A stretch of 17,604 nt of DNA, from positions 1-17,604 of the forward strand of contig DATKVG010000212.1 of the NCBI GenBank assembly GCA_035530195.1, written 5' to 3'. The DNA comes from JAPLKX01 sp035530195. GTDB taxonomy: Bacteria; Hydrogenedentota; Hydrogenedentia; Hydrogenedentales; SLHB01. This document shows, piece after piece, positions 7,782 through 14,616 of the stretch (its first letter is position 1; every line of letters begins with the position of its first letter). The position numbers were made by a program, and so were the translations under genes. The notes below the pieces were generated by a model. It did not search any database and was not told the DNA's origin. It worked only from the letters and a program-made list of their open reading frames with translations.

Positions 7782-7798
7782 CCGGTACGACGTACCGG
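7782..7798. other. Perfect inverted repeat in the rpmH-rnpA gap
   Basis: CCGGTAC (7782-7788) pairs with GTACCGG (7792-7798) around a 3-base loop, just after the rpmH stop on the minus strand. Without a following T-run it is not a classical terminator; a partial attenuator or processing hairpin that lowers rnpA output relative to rpmH is plausible. Confidence 0.55.
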
Positions 7799-7800
7799 CC

Positions 7801-7935
7801 TCATGCTGAAAGGCGCTTGCGGCCCTTTTGCCGCCGGCGCCGGATCACCGTCTGTCCACCCACCGTCGCCATGCGACTCAGAAAACCGTGGTTGCGTTTC
7901 CTCTTGAGGTTGGAAGGTTGAAACGTCCTTTTCAC
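7801..7935 (-). CDS. rpmH: 50S ribosomal protein L34
   Basis: Large-subunit ribosomal protein of 44 aa with the standard sequence pattern: MKRTFQPSNLKRKRNHGFL at the N-terminus, then SRMATVGGQTVIRRRRQKGR and KRLSA at the end. It starts with GTG at 7935, preceded by AAGGAG at good spacing. It is the first gene of the rpmH-rnpA-yidD-yidC-jag-mnmE block and is read from a strong promoter about 80 bases upstream. Confidence 0.96.
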   Translation of the reverse strand: MKRTFQPSNLKRKRNHGFLSRMATVGGQTVIRRRRQKGRKRLSA

Positions 7936-7952
7936 TACCCTCTCCTTACTCT

Positions 7953-7984
7953 AAAAAAGCTACAATGCCGCGCAGTACGGCATT
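7953..7984 (-). terminator. Hairpin plus T-run in the rpmH leader (possible attenuator)
   Basis: On the minus strand AATGCCG pairs with CGGCATT (7984-7964; 7-bp stem, 7-base loop), followed by GTAGC and then six T's (7958-7953). It lies in the untranslated leader between the promoter and the rpmH ribosome site. The 5-base gap before the T-run makes it a weak intrinsic terminator at best; regulated attenuation or a protein-binding leader is possible. Confidence 0.45.
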
Positions 7985-8017
7985 TCCTAAACACAAGGCT
8001 GAATAAACGTTCTGCCA

Positions 8018-8046
8018 ATTATAATATTTCTATGCGGTGTAGTCAA
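8018..8046 (-). promoter_or_regulatory. Strong sigma70-type promoter of the rpmH block
   Basis: Minus strand TTGACT (8046-8041), a 17-base spacer and a perfect TATAAT (8023-8018). It predicts a transcript starting near 8011 with a leader of roughly 75 bases before the rpmH GTG. Confidence 0.82.
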
Positions 8047-8063
8047 ATCATCACTGCCAAAAA

Positions 8064-8091
8064 TTGCACGGGCGGACGTTATCGGTATAAT
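8064..8091 (+). promoter_or_regulatory. Probable promoter of the sulfatase-fold/glycosyltransferase operon
   Basis: A perfect TATAAT at 8086-8091 has a weak TTGCAC at 8064-8069 with a 16-base spacer. It diverges from the rpmH promoter, the two -35 elements lying 17 bases apart. Transcription would begin near 8098, leaving about 64 bases before the first ATG. Confidence 0.55.
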
Positions 8092-8161
8092 GCAGATTAG
8101 AATCTTTGTTGGCGGCGCTGGCGGTGAATAAACCTTTTATGCCGGGAGAAGCAACCGTCGG

Positions 8162-10393
8162 ATGGATTTAAAGTTTCGAATTCTCCTTCTAGGGTTGGCG
8201 CCCCTCATTGCATTGGCCGGGCCACTGGCCGGGTGTTCCGGCAAAACAGAGAAAACGTACGGCTACTACCGGTTTGACGACAATTTTGGGAACGCGGTCT
8301 CGGTGGACGGCCCGGTTGCCCGGCCGGAAGGCCAGAGACGATTGTTGAGCCTGACCGGGGGCTGGACGAGCGAGACCGGGGCGACGACGGTGGAGGAATC
8401 GGAATCGAGACTGGTTTTCTCGGCCTCCGCGGCCGACCGCCTGGAAAGCCCCAAAGGTCTTCAGATCGCCGGGTTCACCACGGACTTGATCGTGCTGAAA
8501 ATGAACGTGAGCGGCGCCAATACGGTCTTTTTGAACTGGATACCCAAGGGCGCGGGGATTGAAGAGCATCGGATACTCAAAATCCGAGTGCCGAACCAAA
8601 ACGAGATGATCCAGTACAACCTTCAAATGACGAGGGTTCGGTCGTGGCGGCATCGTGACATTGACCAGATGCTGTTTCAGGTGCGGTCTGCGGCACGGTT
8701 AGAGATAGAATCGATCGAGTTGGTTGATAGGCGGGTGCCGTTCAGCCAGGCGACAGCAGGCGTTATCCAGTATTCAATAGACGATCGGCTTCGGTCTTGC
8801 TTGTACAACCATTGTCCGGCCACGTTGAGGTACCGATTGCGGATGCCCACCCGGGCCCTGTTCAGCGCCGGGCTGAGCGTTGTCGAGCCCGACAGCCCGG
8901 TAACGTTCCAACTCGTGGCGGAAACCGATGGAAACGTCGAGACGGTTTTTACAAAGCAGGTTGATGACCCTGCGCACTGGGATGACATTGAGGTCGATTT
9001 GTCGGGATACGCGGGGCGGGAGGTTGACCTGTCTCTGATCTCGTACAACGCGGGAACGAGCCAGGTTGCCTTGTGGAGCAATCCGGCGGTGTTTGAGCGG
9101 TACGAGGCGGGGGGCCAGGCCACAGCGGATCGGCCGCTGCCCAACGTCGTGTTATACGTAATCGACTGTCTTCGGCCGGACCACCTGGAGACATATGGCT
9201 ATGATCGGCAGACGGCGCCGAACCTGGCGGCGTTTGCGGCGACGGGCGTAAAGTTTAACCGCTGTTTCGCCGTGGACACATGGACCAAGTCGTCGGCAAC
9301 CTCGTTTTCGATGGGGGTGGACCAGATTTACCACGGCGTCGGGGACTTCGGTGACGTGCCGCCGGAAGGTCTGGCCACATTTCCCGAATTGCTGCGGCGG
9401 GCAGGTTATGAGACGTGCGTGCTGACGGAAAACCCGCACACGCCGCCGGAAACCGTTCCGCGGGCTGCCTACAGCTACCTGGAGCCGGTACATCTGAATG
9501 TGGAGCTGGGCGAGAATCCGCTGAAGTGGTGGGAGCTTCCCGAGGTTACCCGGCAGAAAGCGTCGGCCTTTTTCAGAAGACACCAGGACCGCCCGTTTTT
9601 CTTGTATGTCCATACGATGGAGCTTCACGACGTCCGGCAGGGAAGGCCTGACAGCAAGGAATTCTCGTACGAGCCGCCCGAACCGTTCCGGGGGATTTTT
9701 ACATCGCCGGAAGGTCAAACGCAGATGGACCTTTATGACGGGGCCATTTCGTTTGCGGATTCGAATTTCAAGAAAGTGATCGACCGGCTCGAACAGTTCG
9801 GCTTAATGGAGAATACGGTGGTTATCGTGACGGCGGATCATGGCGAGAATTTCGGGGAGCACGAAAACCATTACACGCACAACGGCAAACCGTACAACAC
9901 GCTCACGCACGTGCCGCTGCTGATCCGCTGGCCGGGTACCTTGCCGGTCGGGCGTGTGGTAAACGAAAACGTCGCGCTGCTGGACTTGGCCCCGACCATC
10001 CTGGACTTGGCGGGGCAGGCCCCGTTTGCGCAGTTCCAGGGGCTGGATCTCATGCCATTGATCTGGGGCCGTAGCGCGGCGTCGTTCAATGACCGGCTGA
10101 TTGTCTCGAAGTGGTTTGGCACGGTCGGCGCGGTTAAAGGCAATTGGAAGTTGTTTTGTACCATGAAAGGCCAGGACGCGCGACTGTACAACCTGGCAAC
10201 CGATTTTGACGAGACCACCGACGTGGCCGGGCAGAACCCGGCACTGCTCAAGAGCCTCAAGTCGGAACTGCAGGCATACATCGAACGCCAGCAGGCCCTG
10301 CACGACGCGCTGGCAACTCCAAAGATTAAGCCCGCCATAAAGGTCGATCCGCAAACTGAAGAGCAACTGAAAGCCTTGGGCTACATCGAATGA
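8162..10393 (+). CDS. Sulfatase-fold (alkaline phosphatase superfamily) lipoprotein with N-terminal beta-rich region
   Basis: The 743-aa product starts with a lipoprotein signal, LAGC with the lipidated Cys at 25, so it is probably membrane-tethered outside the cytoplasm. Residues 35-315 look like one or two beta-sandwich modules of carbohydrate-binding type (no family recognised). The sulfatase-fold domain runs from about 325 to 690: NVVLYVIDCLRPDHL with metal ligand D335, DTWTKSSATSFSMG with T375 at the nucleophile position, HTMELHD (H484, H489), TADHGENFGEH (D559, H560) and THVP (H583). Classical sulfatases have Cys/Ser in C-x-P-x-R; Thr here recalls phospho-transferases such as LtaS and EptA, so sulfate-ester hydrolysis should not be assumed. 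It overlaps the next gene by ATGA. A GGGAG lies about 13 bases before the ATG. Substrate unknown. Confidence 0.85.
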   Translation: MDLKFRILLLGLAPLIALAGPLAGCSGKTEKTYGYYRFDDNFGNAVSVDGPVARPEGQRRLLSLTGGWTSETGATTVEESESRLVFSASAADRLESPKGLQIAGFTTDLIVLKMNVSGANTVFLNWIPKGAGIEEHRILKIRVPNQNEMIQYNLQMTRVRSWRHRDIDQMLFQVRSAARLEIESIELVDRRVPFSQATAGVIQYSIDDRLRSCLYNHCPATLRYRLRMPTRALFSAGLSVVEPDSPVTFQLVAETDGNVETVFTKQVDDPAHWDDIEVDLSGYAGREVDLSLISYNAGTSQVALWSNPAVFERYEAGGQATADRPLPNVVLYVIDCLRPDHLETYGYDRQTAPNLAAFAATGVKFNRCFAVDTWTKSSATSFSMGVDQIYHGVGDFGDVPPEGLATFPELLRRAGYETCVLTENPHTPPETVPRAAYSYLEPVHLNVELGENPLKWWELPEVTRQKASAFFRRHQDRPFFLYVHTMELHDVRQGRPDSKEFSYEPPEPFRGIFTSPEGQTQMDLYDGAISFADSNFKKVIDRLEQFGLMENTVVIVTADHGENFGEHENHYTHNGKPYNTLTHVPLLIRWPGTLPVGRVVNENVALLDLAPTILDLAGQAPFAQFQGLDLMPLIWGRSAASFNDRLIVSKWFGTVGAVKGNWKLFCTMKGQDARLYNLATDFDETTDVAGQNPALLKSLKSELQAYIERQQALHDALATPKIKPAIKVDPQTEEQLKALGYIE

Positions 10394-11883
10394 AGAAGCG
10401 CCTTTTGATTATGACCGCCGCCGTGGCGGTCTTATTGGTTGCAGGGGGCGTGTACCTTCTGACGATGCCGGCGCCGGCGTCGAGCCTGGCGGACTGCAAC
10501 GTGGTGGTGGTGGTGATTGACTCGCTGCGCGCGGATCACCTGGGCTGTTTTGGGTATGGGCGGGATACCTCACCGTTCCTGGATTCGGTGGCGGGTGAGT
10601 CGGTCTTTTTCGAGCGGGCCAACTCGATGTCTTCGTACACGTGTGAGGTAGTGCCGGCGCTGCTGTCGGGCCTGCTGCCGTCAAGCGGGGGCACGGGAAC
10701 GGGCTGGCTTGCGATGCCGCCGGCGGCGGAGAATCTGGGCGAGCATTTTGGGCGCGCGGGGTATAAGACGGGCTTTTTCACGGATCAACCGGCGCTGGCG
10801 ACACTGCCGGTGGACCGGGGATTTGACGAGGTTGACCACGTCGAGACGCGGTGGGGCATCAGCCAAGTGGGGCCGCTGCTGTCGGCGCGGGCGCTCGAGT
10901 TCGTGAGGCACAACAAGCGCCAGAAGTTCATGATGTATCTCCACTACATGGACCCGCACGCGCCGTATCAGCCCAAGAACGAGTCGTACCTCCGATTCGC
11001 CAAAGAGATCTATCCAAACCCGCTGAGGCTTTACGACCAGGTGAGACCGGTGATTCCCCAACTGGTTGCAGAGGGTTTTGGGCCGGGTGAGGCACGGTTC
11101 GAAGACCTGATGCTGCGGTACGACGCGGAGATTTATGAGGCGGACAGGGCCATCCGGCTGCTTTTCGACGGATTGAAGCGGCACGAGGTGCTGGATAAAA
11201 CCCTGGTGATCATCACAGCGGATCACGGCGAGGAATTCTTGGATCACGGCTATATTGAACACGCATGGCGCCTGTATCGGGAGTCGGTGCATGTACCGCT
11301 CTTTTTCTACGCGCCGAAGTTTCTGAACCCGGCGCGGGTGAGCGAGCCGGTCTCGCTGATTGACATGGCGCCCACAATACTGGACTTGGCCCAGATTCAG
11401 CATGGCCGCACCGATTTCGATGGGAAACCACTGTTCGGGCGGAATGGCGTGGCGCCGGTGTACGCCCCGCGAACGAAACGGTTGTTCGCCGAGCTGCTGA
11501 TGGAGACGCGGGACAACGTCCGCATGGTCATCGACGGCGACTATAAATACCTGGCGGGTCAACGTTGGCTGACGCCGGCCGAGTGCGCGCATCAGGCCGG
11601 CGTGCAGGACAAACAACTCGAGCAGTTGCGGGCGGGAAAATTGCCGGTCATCGACCCGTGGGGGCCGGTTGTCCACGAGGAACTGTACAACATCAAAGAC
11701 GACCCGGACGAAAAGCGGCCCATCGAGGATGAGGCGCAGCTCGCCCGGATGCGGCAAGTGCTGGATCAGTACAAGGCCTTTTGCCAGGCCAAGTCCAACA
11801 TGCGGCCGGACAAGGTTAAATCCCAGCAGCGGGAAATGACCGAAGACGAGAAAGAACGGATGAAGGCCGTCGGCTATATGTAG
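10390..11883 (+). CDS. Membrane-anchored sulfatase-fold protein with Thr nucleophile
   Basis: The 497-aa product has an N-terminal membrane anchor (about 5-25) followed at once by a sulfatase-like domain: VVVVVIDSLRADHLGCFGYG with D44, SSYTCEVVPALLSG with T84 at the nucleophile position, HYMDPHAPY (H185, H190), TADHGEEF (D278, H279) and ESVHVP (H301). The usual C-x-P-x-R sequence is missing. The end, KERMKAVGYM, resembles the end of the preceding gene product (EQLKALGYIE). The start codon overlaps the upstream stop (ATGA), so the two are co-translated and perhaps act in sequence or as partners. It may be a hydrolase or a transferase of phosphate- or sulfate-linked groups at the envelope; the sequence does not decide. 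Confidence 0.83.
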   Translation: MKKRLLIMTAAVAVLLVAGGVYLLTMPAPASSLADCNVVVVVIDSLRADHLGCFGYGRDTSPFLDSVAGESVFFERANSMSSYTCEVVPALLSGLLPSSGGTGTGWLAMPPAAENLGEHFGRAGYKTGFFTDQPALATLPVDRGFDEVDHVETRWGISQVGPLLSARALEFVRHNKRQKFMMYLHYMDPHAPYQPKNESYLRFAKEIYPNPLRLYDQVRPVIPQLVAEGFGPGEARFEDLMLRYDAEIYEADRAIRLLFDGLKRHEVLDKTLVIITADHGEEFLDHGYIEHAWRLYRESVHVPLFFYAPKFLNPARVSEPVSLIDMAPTILDLAQIQHGRTDFDGKPLFGRNGVAPVYAPRTKRLFAELLMETRDNVRMVIDGDYKYLAGQRWLTPAECAHQAGVQDKQLEQLRAGKLPVIDPWGPVVHEELYNIKDDPDEKRPIEDEAQLARMRQVLDQYKAFCQAKSNMRPDKVKSQQREMTEDEKERMKAVGYM

Positions 11884-11917
11884 CCGGCGGCGGCGCAACT
11901 CGCAGCCGCAAATCGAG

Positions 11918-13921
11918 GTGGAGTTGGACACTAACGGAACGGCAAGCCGCCAGCCGGGCAGACTGTCTCGGCGATGGACGGCGGTTTGCGTGTTGGCGGC
12001 CGCGGCCCTGACCGTAGCAGGCGCGGCTTTTTTCTTGCCGCGCTACCTCTCGGACCCGCGGCATCCGTTCCTGATGGGCGAAGGCGGGGCAGAGTGGATC
12101 CGGTTCAATGAAGAAGTGAACCTGGGCGCGCGGCCGCTGAAAGACGCGGTATCGGCGTTCCGTGTGCGCTTCAGGGCTGAGGGAAACCAGGGCGCCGCCG
12201 AAATGACCATGAAGGCCATGAAGGCGGCCCAGGTGTTTTTGGACGGCAATCTCGTCTACAGCACGGGGCCGGAGTTCAACAAATGGAAAGCGGAGCGCCG
12301 GATCGACCTGACGGGCCGGCTCGATGCGGGCGAGCATGAATTGAAAATGCTGGTTGTCAACCGCGACGGCCCGCCGTGCCTGCTCGCGTATTGCCCTCAA
12401 CTAAACCTGGCCACCGGCCCGCAGTGGGAGTCGAGCGCCGACGGGCAAAACTGGTCGGCCGCGGTGACGGTGGACACTTACCGGCCGGCGGGCCTGTCGC
12501 GGAAGTTTCCGCGGGCGGACACGGCGCTGTTGCGGAGCCTGCCGCTGGTAGGGTTGGTGTTTGCGGGCGTATTTGCGTGGAGCCTGGCGTTGTCGGGCGA
12601 GTGGCGCATCTCGCCATGGGTGCGGCGGCTGACGCCTCGCGCCTCGACATACCGGTGGCTGTTGATGGGTGCGGTGGGCGTAATGGCGGCGAACAATATC
12701 TTCAAGCTGCCGTTTTATCACGGGTTCGATTTCAAGGGCCACGTCGAGTACATCGAATATGTGGTACAACACTGGGCGATCCCACTGCCCACGCAAGGCT
12801 GGACCATGTTCCAGGCGCCGCTGTATTACATGCTGACGGCGCCGTTGTACGCCGCCGCCGCGCTGGTGTTCGAGCCGGAGCGGGCGCTCCAGGCGCTGCG
12901 TGTGCTGCCGCTGGCGTGCGGCGTGGCGCAGATCGAGCTTTCATACCGCGCGGCCCGCTATCTTTTTCCAAAGCGCAACGGACTGCAGATGGCGGCGACA
13001 ACGGTGGGCGGGCTGTTGCCGGCGAGCATCTACATGTCGCAGTACGTGGGCAACGAGCCACTGGCGGGCGTTATGGCGGGGCTCGTGGTGGTGTTGGCGC
13101 TGCGGTTTTACTACGAGCCGGAACGCGGGCGGACCAAGTGGGCGCTTGTGCTGATGGGTGTCGCGCTGGGGCTGGCCTTATTGAGTAAGCTGACGGCCCT
13201 GTTCCTGATCCCGCCGGTGGCGGCGCTGATGGCTTACGGCTTTTTAACGGCGCCCGGCGAGCGGAAGGCGCGGCGCGCGGCGGTGGCGTTGCTGCTGGTA
13301 TTCGGGACGGTGGCGCTGGTTGGCGGCTGGTACTATGCGCGCAACTACATTGTGCTGGGGCGGGCGTTCTGGGGCGGGTGGGAACCCGAGCGCAGCATTC
13401 AATGGTGGCAAGACCCCGGATACAGGACGATTGCGCAGTTGATACCGCGGGGCGAGGCGCTGGTGTACCCGGTTTGTTCGAGCCTCGTGAGTTTTTGGGA
13501 CGGGTTCTATTCGACGCTGTGGGCGGATAGCTACATCTCTTCGACCACGGACGCCAATTACGCCCCGCCGTGGAACTACAACCTGATGCTGGGCGGCGTG
13601 CTGCTTAGCCTGATCCCGACCTGCATGATTTTCGCGGGCGCGGGCGCGGCTTTTCGAAAGCGGGCTCAACGGCCGGGGCTGGTGTTTTTGGGAGGGACGC
13701 TGCTGTTGTACATCGCGATGCTGATTTACGGCTTCCTCAGCCTGCCGTATTACTGCATCACCAAGGCGGCGTACACGCTCGGACTTGCCTGTTGCTACGG
13801 CGCGTTGGCCGCGGCGGGGTTTGAACTGCTGGCGCGGGGCCGGGTTGCGCGGGCCATTTTGGCCGGGGGCATCGCGGCCTGGGCCGCGGCGGCCTACGGG
13901 GCTTATTTCATTGTGAAATAG
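11918..13921 (+). CDS. GT-C-type multi-pass glycosyltransferase (PMT/ArnT-like) with N-terminal extracytoplasmic domain
   Basis: The 667-aa product has an N-terminal membrane segment (about 20-40), an extracytoplasmic beta-rich region (about 50-195), and then roughly ten hydrophobic segments from residue 205 to the end. The first loop after the second membrane segment carries YHGFDFKGHVEYIEYV (D271, H275, E277), followed by WTMFQAPLYYMLTAPLY, which matches the loop-acidic residue and (Q/P)PLYY pattern of GT-C enzymes that use lipid-linked sugars. It follows the sulfatase-fold pair after 34 bases on the same strand. The first codon is taken as GTG at 11918; the ribosome site is weak and a TTG two codons on is possible. 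Donor and acceptor are unknown; glycosylation of an envelope polymer or lipid is the inference. Confidence 0.82.
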   Translation: MELDTNGTASRQPGRLSRRWTAVCVLAAAALTVAGAAFFLPRYLSDPRHPFLMGEGGAEWIRFNEEVNLGARPLKDAVSAFRVRFRAEGNQGAAEMTMKAMKAAQVFLDGNLVYSTGPEFNKWKAERRIDLTGRLDAGEHELKMLVVNRDGPPCLLAYCPQLNLATGPQWESSADGQNWSAAVTVDTYRPAGLSRKFPRADTALLRSLPLVGLVFAGVFAWSLALSGEWRISPWVRRLTPRASTYRWLLMGAVGVMAANNIFKLPFYHGFDFKGHVEYIEYVVQHWAIPLPTQGWTMFQAPLYYMLTAPLYAAAALVFEPERALQALRVLPLACGVAQIELSYRAARYLFPKRNGLQMAATTVGGLLPASIYMSQYVGNEPLAGVMAGLVVVLALRFYYEPERGRTKWALVLMGVALGLALLSKLTALFLIPPVAALMAYGFLTAPGERKARRAAVALLLVFGTVALVGGWYYARNYIVLGRAFWGGWEPERSIQWWQDPGYRTIAQLIPRGEALVYPVCSSLVSFWDGFYSTLWADSYISSTTDANYAPPWNYNLMLGGVLLSLIPTCMIFAGAGAAFRKRAQRPGLVFLGGTLLLYIAMLIYGFLSLPYYCITKAAYTLGLACCYGALAAAGFELLARGRVARAILAGGIAAWAAAAYGAYFIVK

Positions 13922-13995
13922 GCCGAATAGAACGTTTGCCTGCTGCATGTGCGCGTGCTGCGTAGATGCCGGCTGAACGCGCCCGTTGGCGGTGG

Positions 13996-14001
13996 TATAC
14001 T
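13996..14001 (+). promoter_or_regulatory. Possible -10 element of hicBA
   Basis: TATACT lies 37 bases before the hicB ATG in the 117-base gap after the glycosyltransferase gene. The sequence 17 bases upstream (CTGAAC) is a poor -35 match, so the call rests on the -10 alone. Nothing else was recognised in this gap. Confidence 0.3.
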
Positions 14002-14038
14002 GGCTTTGCGGCAAGCACGGGCAAGAAAGGGTTTTTCA

Positions 14039-14248
14039 ATGCGCACATTTACGGCGGTTGTGGAACGATGTCCCGATACGGGCCTTTATGTGGGGTACAT
14101 ACCCGGTTTTAAGGGGGCGCATAGCCAGGGTGAAAGCCTCGACGAATTGCGTAAGAATCTTGAAGAGGTGGTCGCGATGCTGCTCGAAGACGGAGAACCG
14201 CACCTGCAAACCGAATTCGCCGGTCTTCAGACAATTAAAGTCGAATAG
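14039..14248 (+). CDS. hicB: HicB-family antitoxin
   Basis: Antitoxin of 69 aa with the HicB partial RNase H-like fold: TFTAVVERCPDTGLYVGYIP (4-22), FKGAHSQGESLDELRKNLEE (24-43), then VVAMLLEDGEP. It should bind and block the RNase HicA encoded two bases downstream. The frame extends further upstream, but the ATG at 14039 begins exactly at the family homology and has AAAGGG about 8 bases before it. It lacks the C-terminal DNA-binding domain of longer HicB proteins, so autorepression would need another route. The order antitoxin-toxin is reversed relative to the E. coli hicAB locus, though known elsewhere. Confidence 0.88.
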   Translation: MRTFTAVVERCPDTGLYVGYIPGFKGAHSQGESLDELRKNLEEVVAMLLEDGEPHLQTEFAGLQTIKVE

Positions 14249-14250
14249 GC

Positions 14251-14478
14251 ATGGCCAAACCACCCGTCCTTAAACCCCGTGAAGTGGCCGCCATTCTCGA
14301 ATCACTCGGTTTCCGTCTGGTTCGCCAGAGAGGTTCTCACCGTCACTACCGCCATCCCGACGGCCGCGGTACAACGATTCCTTTTCACGGCAGCCGGGAT
14401 ATTTCTCCCGTGCTGCTCCGCCAAATCGCAACCGATATCGGTCTACCGGTCGAAGACTTGTTGGCGCACAAATCCTGA
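14251..14478 (+). CDS. hicA: HicA-family mRNA interferase toxin
   Basis: Toxin of 75 aa with the small double-stranded-RNA-binding-like fold of HicA, an RNase that cleaves mRNA. Seen are the helix PREVAAILESLGFRLVRQ (9-26), the G-S-H motif with the catalytic His at residue 30, HYRHPDGRGTTIPFHG (32-47), and the closing helix DISPVLLRQIATDIGL. All of it appears intact, so an active toxin is expected. The ATG follows the hicB stop after two bases, tying its translation to the antitoxin. Confidence 0.9.
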   Translation: MAKPPVLKPREVAAILESLGFRLVRQRGSHRHYRHPDGRGTTIPFHGSRDISPVLLRQIATDIGLPVEDLLAHKS

Positions 14479-14616
14479 TGTGCCCGAAAGGTTCCCGTAG
14501 AGACACTCCTATTGATTCTCGCCTCGCTTCACTTTTTCCCAGGATCGCATCGAACCCCCGATGGTCCAGCGACGCTGCGGATCCGCAACCAAAGAGCCAT
14601 TCTGGTATCCACCTAA

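Noticed and set aside
7828..8100. Plus-strand open frame of 90 codons across rpmH and its promoter
   Set aside because: Antisense to L34 and to a strong promoter; no ribosome site or family resemblance.
10681..11931. Minus-strand open frame of 416 codons
   Set aside because: Antisense to the second sulfatase-fold gene with its conserved active-site motifs.
13244..14014. Minus-strand open frame of 256 codons
   Set aside because: Antisense to the membrane segments of the GT-C gene; soluble, Arg/Gln/Pro-rich shadow without a domain.
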